DNA of 64,000 bases, taken from positions 7,192,001 through 7,256,000 of the forward strand of contig NZ_CP107845.1 of the NCBI RefSeq assembly GCF_041431415.1, written 5' to 3'. This document shows positions 29,643 to 39,963 of this stretch, piece after piece. This DNA comes from Streptomyces sp. NBC_00513 (GTDB taxonomy: Bacteria > Actinomycetota > Actinomycetes > Streptomycetales > Streptomycetaceae). The notes under the pieces were generated by a model. It was not told the origin of the DNA. It did not search any database and saw nothing but the letters and a program-made list of their open reading frames with translations. The stretch's first letter is position 1. Each line of letters begins with the position of its first letter. The position numbers were made by a program, and so were the translations under genes.

Positions 29643-31376
29643 TCAGGGCCGGGCGCCGAGGTGCTTGGCGAGGGCGGCGGTCCGTTCTGGGGTCCAGCCC
29701 GGGGGGCGGGTGATCTGGGCCCAGGCGGTCGTCGGCATCGTGCCGTAACGGTGCCCGTGGCCATCGGGCACTCCGTCGGCGCCGGCCAGGTCGCACACCA
29801 CCTGCCAGAACGTCAGCACCGGATACCAGCGCATCGCCGATGACACGTCCCCCGCCCTGGGGTCGTCGAGCCAGTCGGGGTGCCGATAGGCGAGATCCGG
29901 CGACCACCACACCACGGGATCCGAACCGTTCTGGAGGTACACCGAGCGCGGGCCCGTCCACGGCGCCGCCGGAATCGCATAGTCCGAGGGGACCTGCGCG
30001 AACCGCACCTGTGCCCCGTCACCGACGACGGGCCGCCACGACGGGCTGTCGGGAGCACGGCCGTCCGTGAGCGTCTTCCAGAGCGGGTTGGCATAGGTGG
30101 GGCCGACGAACAACGCCCCGTCGGTGCGGCCGGCCAGGCCCTTCAACGTGCCGCCGAGCGCGTTCTCCATGGCGTACGAACCAAGACTCTCGCCGTAGGC
30201 GAGCAGCTTCGGTCGGGTCTCGGCCGGCAGTGTCCGCCACTTGTCGTACACCGCCGTGAACAGCGCCCTGCTCGCGTCGGCCGCCTCGTCCTCGGTGAGG
30301 ACGGACACCCAACTGGGCAGGTACGAGTACTGCATGGCCACCAACGCGCTGTCGCCGAACCAGAGGTACTCCAGCGGTCGGCTTCCCTGGTCGTTGACCC
30401 AGCCGGTGCCCGTCGTGCCCATCACGGCCAGCACGTCCCGCTCGAACCCCCCGGCGCGCTCCAGTTCGCGGACGGCGAGCCGGGCCCGCTCGTCGAGGGA
30501 GTCCGCCGTACGCAGACCCACGTACACCCGGACCGGATCCTTGGCGTCCCGCCCGGTGAAGCGCGCGATGTCCGCGCGGGTGCTCGTCCCGCCGACGAAG
30601 TCGCGGCCCTTCGCCCCCAGGGTGTCCCAGGGCGTGTACGAGCCGTCGCCTCCCGAGAGCGTCGTGGAGGTCGGGCGGACCACGCCCTCGCTCGTCCCCC
30701 GGTCCGTCAGGGACGCGCCGTTCTCCACCACGTGGAGGACGCCCTTGAGCAGGAAGCCCTGGACGAAACCGACGACGAGGAAGGCCACCAGGGCGATCCC
30801 GGTGCCGTAGGCGACCGAGCGCGGGACCAGCCACGTCAGCGGCTGCGACACCTTGCGGGTGGCCAGCCTGAGGCCGCGCGCCGCACCCAGGAGCAGCGCC
30901 GCGACCAGGCCCGCGAGGACGGGCACCAGCACCCACTGCCACCACACCACCTGGGGCCGCATCCCGACCGCCCTGCGCATGTCGCCCTGCCAGGACACGC
31001 TGAACGCGGTCGTCACGACGACGGCCGCCACGCAGACCGCGGCCACCGCCGACCACGCGGCGCGCTGCGGGGACCGTGCGGGGAGGATCAGCCTGCGCCC
31101 GGCCAGTGCCCGCGTCACCGTGCCGAGGACCGCGCCGAGCGCGTACCCGAGGGCCGCGGTCACCCCCGCCTCCACCCCCTGGAGCCACCACGGGCGGGGG
31201 AGCAGGGCCGGCGTCAGGGACAGGCAGTAGAAGACCGTCGCCAGCACGGCACCGGTCAGGGAGAGCCCCCGGCGCACCACGCGTGCGCTCAGCGGGCTCT
31301 CGCCGTACCGTCCGTCTCCCGGGAGCCCGCCACTGCCGGGGAGCGGCACGTGGGGAGGTATCACGCTCAGCACCAT
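29643..31376 (-). CDS. Abhydrolase_9-family membrane protein
   Basis: A 577-residue protein with about five membrane helices in the first 230 residues (including LTGAVLATVFYCLSLTPALLP and YGTGIALVAFLVVGFVQGF) and a C-terminal alpha/beta-hydrolase-like domain with the putative nucleophile in YGESLGSYAMENA. This matches the Abhydrolase_9 N- and C-terminal domain pair, which is common in actinomycetes and functionally uncharacterised. The start at 31376 lacks a strong ribosome site, so the true N-terminus may differ. Confidence 0.85.
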   Translation of the reverse strand: MVLSVIPPHVPLPGSGGLPGDGRYGESPLSARVVRRGLSLTGAVLATVFYCLSLTPALLPRPWWLQGVEAGVTAALGYALGAVLGTVTRALAGRRLILPARSPQRAAWSAVAAVCVAAVVVTTAFSVSWQGDMRRAVGMRPQVVWWQWVLVPVLAGLVAALLLGAARGLRLATRKVSQPLTWLVPRSVAYGTGIALVAFLVVGFVQGFLLKGVLHVVENGASLTDRGTSEGVVRPTSTTLSGGDGSYTPWDTLGAKGRDFVGGTSTRADIARFTGRDAKDPVRVYVGLRTADSLDERARLAVRELERAGGFERDVLAVMGTTGTGWVNDQGSRPLEYLWFGDSALVAMQYSYLPSWVSVLTEDEAADASRALFTAVYDKWRTLPAETRPKLLAYGESLGSYAMENALGGTLKGLAGRTDGALFVGPTYANPLWKTLTDGRAPDSPSWRPVVGDGAQVRFAQVPSDYAIPAAPWTGPRSVYLQNGSDPVVWWSPDLAYRHPDWLDDPRAGDVSSAMRWYPVLTFWQVVCDLAGADGVPDGHGHRYGTMPTTAWAQITRPPGWTPERTAALAKHLGARP

Positions 31377-31777
31377 GGCGGTGGCGTCATCGCGCGGGCC
31401 GGGTGCGCCCCGTCGGTGAGCGACGGGGTGGCGCCGGACGACGGGCGGGTACGGGGCGACGGCCGGGTAGCGCCGTGGTCACCGGTACTCCGGCTCAGGG
31501 GAGCGTGTTCGTCTGGTGTGCGAGTGCTCACTGCGCGAGTCCTTTCCGGCCGCGGCGTTCTCCCCCCGATCGTGACGGCGCAGGTGGGCGGGCGCGCGCT
31601 GGGTGCGGCCGGACGGGAAGCCGGCTCGTGTGGGCCGGTCCGCGGGCGCCGATCGCGCAAGATCGAAAAGATGCGGGGCCCGGCGAACTGACGGACAGTG
31701 GCGGAGTCCACGGACGGACTGCCCGCTCAGGTCGCGCGGGGTCCGGTTCCGAGTCCGGACCGGCGACGAGGAACACC
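31377..31777. other. 401-base divergent gap
   Basis: Lies between the Abhydrolase_9 gene (minus) and the APC antiporter (plus). I see no gene and no clear -10/-35 pair in either direction, though promoters for both must lie here. GAGGAA precedes the antiporter start. Confidence 0.35.
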
Positions 31778-33250
31778 ATGGCCCAGGCTGAACGCGCCCC
31801 GAGCGCGCCGGAGTCCGCGCCCGCGGCGAAACTGACCCTGCTCACGCTGACGGCCATGGTCGTCGGGTCCATGGTGGGCGCCGGGGTGTTCTCGCTCCCC
31901 CGCCGTTTCGCACAGGAAACCGGTGTGGCGGGCGCCCTCATCTCCTGGGCGATCGCGGGCGCCGGCATGTTGATGCTGGCGCTCGTCTTCCAGACGCTCG
32001 CGGTACGCCGGCCCGACCTGGACGCCGGTGTGTACGCGTACGCCAAGGCCGGTTTCGGCGAGTATCTCGGCTTCTTCTCCGCCTTCGGCTACTGGGCCAG
32101 CGCCTGCGTCGGCAACGTGACGTACTGGGTGCTGATCATGTCCACCATCGGCGCCGTCGTCCCCGCCCTCGGCGAGGGGGACACCGTCCTCGCGGCGGCA
32201 CTGTCGTCGGTCGGACTGTGGGCCTTCTTCCTCTTCATCCGACGCGGGGTGAAGGAAGCCGCGGCGATCAACAGGATCGTGACCGCGGCGAAACTGGTGC
32301 CGATCCTCTTCTTCATCGTCCTCACGCTCTTCTACCTCGACCCGGGCGTCTTCGCGGACAACTTCGCCGGCGCCGACTACGCGGGCTCCCTCTTCGACCA
32401 GGTGCGCGGAACGATGCTGGCCACCGTCTTCGTCTTCCTGGGCGTCGAAGGCGCCAGCGTGTACTCGCGCCACGCCAGGCGCCGTGAGGACGTGGGCCGG
32501 GCCACCGTCCTCGGCTTCCTGAGCGTCTTCGCCGTCTTCGCCTCGGTCACCATCGTCTCCTACGGGATCCTGCCGATGAGCGAGATCGCCGAGCTGCGCC
32601 AGCCGTCCATGGCCGGGGTGTTGGAGGCGGCCGTCGGCACCTGGGGCAACGCCTTCGTCAGCGTCGGACTGATCATCTCCGTACTCGGCGCCTACCTGGC
32701 GTGGACACTGATGGCGGCCGAAGTCCTCTTCGTCGCCGCCAAGGACGAGGACATGCCCCGGTTCCTCGGCCGGGCCACGGCTCAGGACGTGCCGGTTCCC
32801 GCGCTCGTGATGACGACCGTGCTCTCACAGATCATCCTGATCGTCACGTTGTTCTCCGACGACGCGTTCAACTTCGCCCTCGACCTGACCAGCGCCCTCT
32901 CGCTCATCCCGTTCCTGCTCGCCGCGGCCTTCGCCGTCAAGGTCGCCGTCGGGGTCCGCCGCGCGGGGCCCACCGAGGCGGCGGGAACGGCCACCGGCCG
33001 CCGAAGGCGCCAACTGGCCGTCGCCGTGCCGGCGACGCTCTACACGGCTTTCCTCATCTTCGCGGCCGGACTGCGCTACGTGCTCATCTCCTTCATCCTC
33101 TACGCCCCGGCGACGATCCTCTTCGTCATGGCCCGACGAGAACAGGGCAGGAGGCTGTTCTCGCCCCGCGAGTACGTCATCCTCGCCGTCTCGGTGGCCG
33201 GCGCGGTCCTCGGGATCGTCGCCCTGGCCGCGGGCTGGGTCGAGCTCTGA
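31778..33250 (+). CDS. APC-family basic amino acid antiporter (ArcD-like)
   Basis: A 490-residue integral membrane protein with about 12-13 helices. The N-terminal segment LTAMVVGSMVGAGVFSLPRRFAQETG is typical of the basic amino acid/polyamine antiporter group, whose ArcD members exchange arginine for ornithine. Arginine deiminase lies two genes downstream on the same strand, supporting an arginine-linked role (inference). Downstream spacing to the CPBP gene is 27 bases. Confidence 0.88.
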   Translation: MAQAERAPSAPESAPAAKLTLLTLTAMVVGSMVGAGVFSLPRRFAQETGVAGALISWAIAGAGMLMLALVFQTLAVRRPDLDAGVYAYAKAGFGEYLGFFSAFGYWASACVGNVTYWVLIMSTIGAVVPALGEGDTVLAAALSSVGLWAFFLFIRRGVKEAAAINRIVTAAKLVPILFFIVLTLFYLDPGVFADNFAGADYAGSLFDQVRGTMLATVFVFLGVEGASVYSRHARRREDVGRATVLGFLSVFAVFASVTIVSYGILPMSEIAELRQPSMAGVLEAAVGTWGNAFVSVGLIISVLGAYLAWTLMAAEVLFVAAKDEDMPRFLGRATAQDVPVPALVMTTVLSQIILIVTLFSDDAFNFALDLTSALSLIPFLLAAAFAVKVAVGVRRAGPTEAAGTATGRRRRQLAVAVPATLYTAFLIFAAGLRYVLISFILYAPATILFVMARREQGRRLFSPREYVILAVSVAGAVLGIVALAAGWVEL

Positions 33251-33277
33251 CCCGAACGGATGCCGAGGAGAACCGCC

Positions 33278-34006
33278 ATGAACGGCCCGGCGTCGACAGC
33301 GGCACGTCGTCCGATCCTGTCCACGCGAGCCGCCCTGCTGTGCGTGATCGTCGTCCTGGTGCTCACGAACCTGGCCGACAACCTCTGGGCGCCGTCGTGG
33401 ATCCTGCCGACCGCCCTCGTGGCCACGACCGTCCTGATCGTCCTCGCGTGGCTCGCCGGCTGCGACGCGGACGACCTCGGGCTCGGCAGGACCGATCTGC
33501 CCCGACAACTGCGGTGGGCCGGGGCCCTCGTCCTGATCGTCGCCTGCTGCTATCTCGCGGCCGCACTGGTACCGGCCGGCCAAGGTCTCTTCGAGGACCG
33601 GCGCACCGGCGGCCTCGGCGCCCGCGAGGTGCTCTGGCGCGTCTGCGTGGCCGTTCCCGTCGGCACGGTGCTGCTGGAGGAGGTCGCCTTCCGGGGCGTC
33701 CTCTACGGCCTCGTGGACAGAGACTTCGGCACCCGGGCGGCCATCGGCTTCTCCTCCCTGCTCTTCGGCCTGTGGCACATCCTGCCGTCGCTGCACCTGA
33801 ACGACGCGAAACCCGTTCTCGGCTCCGTCTTCGGGCACTCGCCGTGGGGTGCCGTACTCGTCAACGCCGCGGCCGTGCTCTTCACCGCGGCGGCGGGGGT
33901 CGTGCTCTGCGTACTGCGCCGGCTGAGTGGAGGGCTGCTCGCCCCGATGGCCCTGCACTGGGCGACCAACGCGTTCGGCTACCTCGTCGCCCACCTGGTC
34001 GAATGA
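33278..34006 (+). CDS. CPBP-family intramembrane metalloprotease
   Basis: A 242-residue membrane protein of the CPBP (CAAX protease and bacteriocin-processing) family. Motifs: LLEEVAFRG (EExxxR), LLFGLWH (FxxxH) and LHWATN near the C-terminus. The ATG is set by GAGGAG; an upstream in-frame ATG at 33260 lies before that site. It sits between an antiporter and arginine deiminase, an unusual place for this family. Its role there is unknown. Confidence 0.9.
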   Translation: MNGPASTAARRPILSTRAALLCVIVVLVLTNLADNLWAPSWILPTALVATTVLIVLAWLAGCDADDLGLGRTDLPRQLRWAGALVLIVACCYLAAALVPAGQGLFEDRRTGGLGAREVLWRVCVAVPVGTVLLEEVAFRGVLYGLVDRDFGTRAAIGFSSLLFGLWHILPSLHLNDAKPVLGSVFGHSPWGAVLVNAAAVLFTAAAGVVLCVLRRLSGGLLAPMALHWATNAFGYLVAHLVE

Positions 34007-34123
34007 CCGTTACGACAGCCCCCGTCACCGAATAGGCGGTTTGTCGGCAATGAGGAACCATGGTGCCGTGTGTGCGTCGCGGAGTGCAGGCGTACTCCGA
34101 CCCGTCCCGACGAGGGGAACCGC

Positions 34124-35383
34124 ATGAACGACTCCGTCCGTCCCGCGCCGACCCCGGGTGTGTACTCGGAGGTCGGCAAGCTGCGCAAGGTACTGGTGTG
34201 CGCCCCCGGTCTCGCGCACCGCCGACTCACCCCCACCAACGCCGACGACCTGCTGTTCGACGACGTGATGTGGGTGGACAACGCGCAGCGCGACCACGCC
34301 GACTTCGTCAACAAGCTGCGTGCGCGGGGCGTCGAGGTGGTCGAGCTCCACGACCTGCTGGGACAGACGATGGCGCTGCCCGAGGCGAGGGACTGGCTGC
34401 TGGAACGCAAGATCGTCGCGAACGAGGTCGGCATCGGTCTCATCGACGACACCCGGGCCTTCCTGGAGACGCTGGAACCCCGCCGGCTCGCCGAGTTCCT
34501 GATCGGCGGACTCGCCACGGCCGACCTCCCGGACGAGTTCAGGTCCGAGTACCTGGCCCTGGCCCGCGACGCCGGCGGCATCCGCGAGTACCTCATGCCC
34601 CCGCTGCCGAACACGCTCTACACCCGTGACACCACCTGTTGGCTGTACGGCGGAGTCATGCTGAACCCGCTGTACTGGCCGGCCCGGCACGACGAGACCC
34701 TGCTGATGAAGGCCGTCTACCGGTTCCACCCCGACTTCAAGGACTCCACCGTCTGGTGGGGCGACCCGGAACGGGACTGGGGCCAGGCGACCTTCGAGGG
34801 CGGCGACATCATGCCGGTGGGCAACGGCGTCGTCCTCATGGGCATGAGCGAACGCACCTCGCGGCAGGCCATCACCCAGGTCGCCGCGGCACTCTTCGAG
34901 CGGGGCGCCGCCGAACGCGTCGTCGTCGCCGCGATGCCGAAGCTCCGCGCGGCCATGCACCTCGACACGGTCTTCACCTTCGCCGACCGGGACATCGTCA
35001 CCCTGTACCCGCGCATCATGGACGCGGTCCACACGTTCTCGCTGCGCCCGTCCGACAAGGCTCCCGGCGTCCGGATCACGGACGAGGGCTCCCGCACGTT
35101 CGTCGAAGTGGTCACCGAGGCCCTCGGCCTGCCCGACATGCGGGTGATCGAGACGGGCGGTGACGTCTACGCCTCCGAACGCCAGCAGTGGGACAGCGGC
35201 AACAACGCCGTGGCGATAGAGCCGGGCGTGGTCTTCACCTACGACCGCAACACCCAGACCAACACCCTCCTGCGCAAGGCGGGCGTGGAGGTCATCACCA
35301 TCGTCGGTGCCGAGCTGGGCCGCGGCCGCGGCGGCGGCCACTGCATGACGTGCCCGCTCGTCCGCGACCCCGTCGACTTCTGA
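34124..35383 (+). CDS. arcA: Arginine deiminase
   Basis: A 419-residue enzyme converting arginine to citrulline and ammonia. Catalytic features: [16 protein letters not shown], and nucleophile Cys407 in GGGHCMTCP close to the C-terminus. GAGGGG precedes the ATG. It is in line with the antiporter, but the usual arcB (ornithine transcarbamylase) and arcC (carbamate kinase) are absent from the window. Citrulline made here could feed argG, or the group may serve acid or nitrogen stress (inference). Confidence 0.95.
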   Translation: MNDSVRPAPTPGVYSEVGKLRKVLVCAPGLAHRRLTPTNADDLLFDDVMWVDNAQRDHADFVNKLRARGVEVVELHDLLGQTMALPEARDWLLERKIVANEVGIGLIDDTRAFLETLEPRRLAEFLIGGLATADLPDEFRSEYLALARDAGGIREYLMPPLPNTLYTRDTTCWLYGGVMLNPLYWPARHDETLLMKAVYRFHPDFKDSTVWWGDPERDWGQATFEGGDIMPVGNGVVLMGMSERTSRQAITQVAAALFERGAAERVVVAAMPKLRAAMHLDTVFTFADRDIVTLYPRIMDAVHTFSLRPSDKAPGVRITDEGSRTFVEVVTEALGLPDMRVIETGGDVYASERQQWDSGNNAVAIEPGVVFTYDRNTQTNTLLRKAGVEVITIVGAELGRGRGGGHCMTCPLVRDPVDF

Positions 35384-35447
35384 CGGACGGACCGAGGCGG
35401 GGACGGACGGAGGTGGGGACGGACGGACGCGCACACGCGCGGACGCA

Positions 35448-35480
35448 CCGACGGGCGGCCGTGTCGTGGCCGCCCGTCGG
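35448..35480. terminator. Bidirectional terminator between arcA and LAL regulator
   Basis: A perfect 13-bp stem (35448-35460 with 35468-35480) and 7-base loop between convergent genes. Confidence 0.75.
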
Positions 35481-35498
35481 TATCGCCCGAACCGTCGC

Positions 35499-38399
35499 TC
35501 AGATCCCCAGGGCCCGTCGCAGGCCGAGCCGATCGGTGCCCAGCTTGGTGAAGGAAGCCGACAGCAGCTCGGACGCCGTCCGCGGATCGGTGCCCAACTC
35601 CCGTGCGATCGAGGCGTTGTCGAGCCCGAGCGCGGCGTGACGCGCCGCCGCGTGCTCCGCGATCGTCAAGGTGTCCTGTTCGAAGGTGTGCAGACGGCGT
35701 GGGCGCAGCCCCGCCGAGGCGAGTTGAGAGCGGGCACGGGCCGCGAGCGCGTCGGCACCGCAGGCCGCGGCGGTCTCCATGCCCCGGTAGAGCTGCTGGG
35801 CCGCCTGGTGCGGATCGCCCAGGGTGTGCAACGCCGTACCGTGATCGACGAGCGCGTGCGCGAGTTCACAGGCGGCCGGCGACTGTTCGAGATGACCCAC
35901 CGCCTCCTGCAACAGCACGGCCGCCCGGGACGCGTCCATGGTCGTTGCCAGGACGCGCAGGGACTGCCCGATCACGCTCGCCGCCCCGAACGCGCGGGCG
36001 CGCGCCAACGCCTCGGTAGCCGTGGCGCGTGCCTGGTCGGGTTCATGGGTGACCTGCGCCAAGGCCAGGTCCAGCTGCCACGGACTCCACGACGGATTGC
36101 GCGTGCCGCGCAGGTCGAGCCGCTTGCCCGCCGCGCTGAGCTGCTGCTCCGCCTCGTCGATCCGCCCCTGAGCCAGCAGGAGCTTGCCCCGGACGGCCTG
36201 CGGGTCGGGATAGACCACGGCCTTGGGCAGTTCGTCCGCCAGCCTGTAGGCCTGGGCGACCCGCTGCGCCTCGGCCGTGTTCCCGTGGGCGAGCAACGTT
36301 TCGATGAGGGTGCCGATCGCGTACCACTGGGCCGGGATGCCGTGCCCGACACGGTCGGCGATCTGCAGACCGTTGCGCACGAAGTCCTCGGCCTCGGCGA
36401 GCCGTCCGCGCCGGTACCGCACGTATCCCAGCAGGGTGTAGACGAACGACAGGTGCGCTCCGCGCCAGCCCTTGTCCTCGAACTCGATGATGGCGGTGTT
36501 GAACAGCTCCTCCGCGCGCCCCGGTTGGTCGCAGTACATGAGCGTGACGGCCACGACCGCCGGCACCTCGAACCCGAAGTCCTGGTCGGTCCAGCTCATG
36601 CCGCCGGTCAGCGCCTGCTCCGCGTAGTCCAGAGCCGTCGTGACGGACTCGCCGCGCATCGCGGCGTCCCAGGCCCGCAGCCCCAGGATGTGCCGCTCGG
36701 GCAGGCCGCGACCACTCAGTCGCTTCGCGAACTGGGCGAGCAACCGGGAACGGGCCGGTGAGTTGTCCTCGTCCATCCGGACCGAGTTCCACTTGAACTG
36801 CTCGGCCTGCATCCGCAGCCGGGTACGGGAACTCGACGAGAGCCGTGCCTCGTCCGAGAGGAGGCCGGCCGCCTCCGCCATCTGCCCCGTGTGGGCGAGG
36901 GCCTGGGCGAGACGGTAGGTGATCGCCTCCCGCAGCGCCTGCTCGGTCTTGGGTTCCTCCAGGGCGGCCCGGAGCTGGTTGATGGTCGTCGCGGGTTCGT
37001 GCAGCAGGTTGGCGGAACCGAGCTCGAACAACACCTCGGCCCGGTCCTCCATGCCCGGCGGTTCGCGCAACGCGCGGGCCAGATAGCGACGGGCCGCGTC
37101 GGGGGCGCCCGCGGAGAAGCTCTCGCGTGCGGCCTGACGCAGCTGCTGCACCACCCAGGGGTCACCCTCGGGATGCATCTCCAACAGGTGGCGGGCGGCC
37201 GCCGCGGCGCCGAAACCGTCGTCGACCATGGCCTGCGCCGCCATCCCGTGCATGCCGACGCGCACGCCCGGCGGAATCGACCGGTACACGGCGGTCGCGA
37301 TGAGCGGGTGGAAGAACTCGACGACCTCCTTGCGGTGCAGGCTGGTGAGGACGGTCAGGATGCGGGCGTTGCGCAATCGGTCGATGGACTCGGCGGCCTG
37401 CGCCTCTCCGAGCGCCGCGACGCTCGCGACGATGCTCGTCGGGACCGCGGTACCGAGTACGGCGGCGGCCCACGCGAGTCGGACCGTGGACGGGCCGAGC
37501 TGATCGAGGCGGTCGATCAGGCCGCTGCCCTTGACGGCGGAGGCCAGGTCGCGCAGTTGGGGGATGTTCTCCTGGTGGGGCTTCAACCCACGGGCCCGAC
37601 CCCTCATCGCCAACTCGACGACCTCGAAGGGATTACCGCCCGTGATCGCCCAACACTCGCGACAGAACACGTCGTCGGCGCTCTCGCCGAGCGCGTCGCG
37701 CACGATGCGTGCCACCGCGCTCGTGGTGAGCGTGGCCAGCTCGTGCGGACGAGTTCCCTGGCGTCCCATCAGGGCGCGCAGCGAGCCGGCGTCGGCGGGG
37801 ATCTCGTCCGGCCGACAGGCCACGAGGATGAGCATGGACAGTTCCTCGGCCCGCGCCGCGAAAGCGGTCAGCCACGCCAGGGATTCCGCGTCCGCCCAGT
37901 GCGCGTCGTCGACGATCAGCACGACGGGTGCGCTGCGCACGGTCAGATGCGTGACCACCCAGTCCAGGCCGTCCCGCACGCCCTGCGGATCGGGCGCCGT
38001 CGGGCCCTTGGGAGCGGCGGTCAGACCGAGGGCCGGGGCGACGATGCCGTACCAGTTGCCGAGGACATCGCGTCGTCCGTCCTCGCTCATCGCCGCGAAC
38101 GTGGGTTGTATGAGCTGGCGCATCACGTGGAACGGCGTCTGCTTCTCCTGCTCGCCGCCCCGGGCGAACAGCACGGTGCAGGAGCGCTCCATGGCATGCC
38201 GTCGGGCCTCACCGAGCAGTTTCGTCTTGCCGATGCCGCCGGCCCCGGCGAAGGTCAGCACGCCGCCGCGGCGGGTCGTGGGACCGGTACGCGAGGTACC
38301 GCACAGTTCGTCCACCGCCCGGTGGATCGCGAGAACTTCGGATTCGCGCTCAAGTAAGGGCTGGTTGGCCCACCCTTGCGGTTCCGTGATGTCAGACAT
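35499..38399 (-). CDS. LAL-type (large ATP-binding LuxR-like) transcriptional regulator
   Basis: About 966 residues. An N-terminal AAA/NACHT-like ATPase has the P-loop FAGAGGIGKTKLLGEA (about residues 50-65) and Walker B VVLIVDDAHWAD; a long helical/TPR-like middle follows, and the last 65 residues resemble a LuxR HTH (AARHAALGLDNASIARELGTDPRTASELLSASFTKLG), somewhat degenerate. GGAGGGGG precedes the ATG. Codon 15 is TTA (38355-38357), suggesting bldA control. It is next to, and upstream in direction terms separate from, the terpene/P450 operon, a plausible target (inference). Confidence 0.88.
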   Translation of the reverse strand: MSDITEPQGWANQPLLERESEVLAIHRAVDELCGTSRTGPTTRRGGVLTFAGAGGIGKTKLLGEARRHAMERSCTVLFARGGEQEKQTPFHVMRQLIQPTFAAMSEDGRRDVLGNWYGIVAPALGLTAAPKGPTAPDPQGVRDGLDWVVTHLTVRSAPVVLIVDDAHWADAESLAWLTAFAARAEELSMLILVACRPDEIPADAGSLRALMGRQGTRPHELATLTTSAVARIVRDALGESADDVFCRECWAITGGNPFEVVELAMRGRARGLKPHQENIPQLRDLASAVKGSGLIDRLDQLGPSTVRLAWAAAVLGTAVPTSIVASVAALGEAQAAESIDRLRNARILTVLTSLHRKEVVEFFHPLIATAVYRSIPPGVRVGMHGMAAQAMVDDGFGAAAAARHLLEMHPEGDPWVVQQLRQAARESFSAGAPDAARRYLARALREPPGMEDRAEVLFELGSANLLHEPATTINQLRAALEEPKTEQALREAITYRLAQALAHTGQMAEAAGLLSDEARLSSSSRTRLRMQAEQFKWNSVRMDEDNSPARSRLLAQFAKRLSGRGLPERHILGLRAWDAAMRGESVTTALDYAEQALTGGMSWTDQDFGFEVPAVVAVTLMYCDQPGRAEELFNTAIIEFEDKGWRGAHLSFVYTLLGYVRYRRGRLAEAEDFVRNGLQIADRVGHGIPAQWYAIGTLIETLLAHGNTAEAQRVAQAYRLADELPKAVVYPDPQAVRGKLLLAQGRIDEAEQQLSAAGKRLDLRGTRNPSWSPWQLDLALAQVTHEPDQARATATEALARARAFGAASVIGQSLRVLATTMDASRAAVLLQEAVGHLEQSPAACELAHALVDHGTALHTLGDPHQAAQQLYRGMETAAACGADALAARARSQLASAGLRPRRLHTFEQDTLTIAEHAAARHAALGLDNASIARELGTDPRTASELLSASFTKLGTDRLGLRRALGI

Positions 38400-38590
38400 T
38401 CTTGCCCCCTCCGGCGCGTGCGGCCGAGTGTACGGGCCGGGAGGCGAGTTGTTGCTGCTTAAGCACATTATCGCGGCATCTCGCCACTCGTTCGAGGAAG
38501 ACGCTGTATCCTCGGCTGACGTTTTCCGAGGGTCACGTCAGGAGACTGGCGAGAAGCCGCCTTGAAGGAACGCGATCGTTCGGAAGCGGC

Positions 38591-39949
38591 CTAGTGCCGC
38601 GCGACGGGAATCATGGGCAGTTCGCTGGGTTGGGGTATCCCGGCGGGCACCTCGCGTACCGTGACGCCCGGCGCGGGCACCAGGCGCCAACGGGAGGCCA
38701 CGCTCGCCACCGCGGTCAGGATCTCCGTCACCGCGAACGAGTCGCCGATGCACTTGTGCTGCCCGGCCCCGAACGGGATGTACTTCTGGGCGCGCCCCCG
38801 CTCGTTCCCCTCGTGTTGCCAGCGGTCCGGGTCGAAGACCGTGGGGTCACGGAACAGCGCCGGGTCACGGTGCAACGCGTACGGGCTGTAGGCCAGTTCC
38901 GCCCCCTCGGGGATCGACACTCCGCCCAGGGTGAGGGGTGCCAGTGCCCGCCTGGTGAAGAGGAGCGGTGAGTGCAGGCGCAGTGCCTCCTTGAACACGC
39001 TGTTCGTGTAGGTGAGTTCGGGTATGTCGTCGGCTCGGACGGGGCGGGTGCCCACCACCGCGTCGACTTCCTCGTGGAGCCGCCTCTCCACCTCGGGATG
39101 GCGGCCGAGCTCGTGGAACACCCAGGCCAGGGTGGTGGCCGAGGTCTCCGTGCCGGCCAGCATGATGGCGATCACCTCGTCCCGCACCTGCTCGGCGGCC
39201 ATCGTCGCCCCCGACTCGGCGTCCACGCTGGACAACAGCAGCGACAGGAGGTCGTGACCCTCCGCGCCCTTCTCGGCGCTGTACTGCGCGATCACCTCGT
39301 CGATGGTCCGCCGCAGACGGGTGGCGGCCGCGTCGAACCGCTGGTTGTACGGGATCGGAAGCCGGTCCAGGGCCTTGGGCATGACCGCGCGGACCAGCAT
39401 GCCCTCCAGGACGATGGGCAAAGAGCGGTGCACCTCCGTGATCGCCGGCCGGCTCAGCTCGCCGGAGAAGATCATCTCGGCCACGGACGACATCGCGTAC
39501 CCGCGCGTCTCGGTGACCATCGAGATCTCACGGCCCGCCGTCCACGACGCGGACATGCTCTCCGCCTGCCGGCTCATCACCTCGGTGTAGTCGGTGATGT
39601 GGCTGCGGTGGAAGGCCGGTTGCATCATCCGTCGCTGCTTGCGGTGGAACTCCCCGTCGGTCGTCACGATGCCGTTGCCGAACACCGGGCGGAGCCGGTC
39701 GAAGATCCGGCCGCGGCCGAAGTGTTGCGCCTGCTGCACCAGTACGGCGTGCACGTGCTCCGGACTGGTGAGGACGTGCATCGGCCACGTGCCGATGTCG
39801 AGGCGCACGATGTCGCCGTGTTCGCGCAACGACTCCAGGAACGCGATCGGTTGTCGCCACAGCTGTAGTGCGTGACCCAGGAGGGGTAACCGCCCTGGCG
39901 CGACGGGGGCGTTGACCGCGGGGCCGGAATGTTCCACTTGCGTAGCCAT
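38591..39949 (-). CDS. Cytochrome P450
   Basis: A 452-residue P450 with the haem ligand Cys400 in PFGAGQHKCIGDSF, the I-helix motif LAGTETSATTL and the K-helix ExxR in FKEALRLHSPL. It follows the terpene synthase by 14 bases on the same strand, so it most likely oxidises that cyclase's product. The ATG at 39949 has AGGGAG 7 bases upstream; an upstream ATG at 39967 overlaps the synthase gene. Codon 21 is TTA (39887-39889), indicating likely bldA dependence. Confidence 0.93.
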   Translation of the reverse strand: MATQVEHSGPAVNAPVAPGRLPLLGHALQLWRQPIAFLESLREHGDIVRLDIGTWPMHVLTSPEHVHAVLVQQAQHFGRGRIFDRLRPVFGNGIVTTDGEFHRKQRRMMQPAFHRSHITDYTEVMSRQAESMSASWTAGREISMVTETRGYAMSSVAEMIFSGELSRPAITEVHRSLPIVLEGMLVRAVMPKALDRLPIPYNQRFDAAATRLRRTIDEVIAQYSAEKGAEGHDLLSLLLSSVDAESGATMAAEQVRDEVIAIMLAGTETSATTLAWVFHELGRHPEVERRLHEEVDAVVGTRPVRADDIPELTYTNSVFKEALRLHSPLLFTRRALAPLTLGGVSIPEGAELAYSPYALHRDPALFRDPTVFDPDRWQHEGNERGRAQKYIPFGAGQHKCIGDSFAVTEILTAVASVASRWRLVPAPGVTVREVPAGIPQPSELPMIPVARH

Positions 39950-39963
39950 GGGTCGACTCCCTG

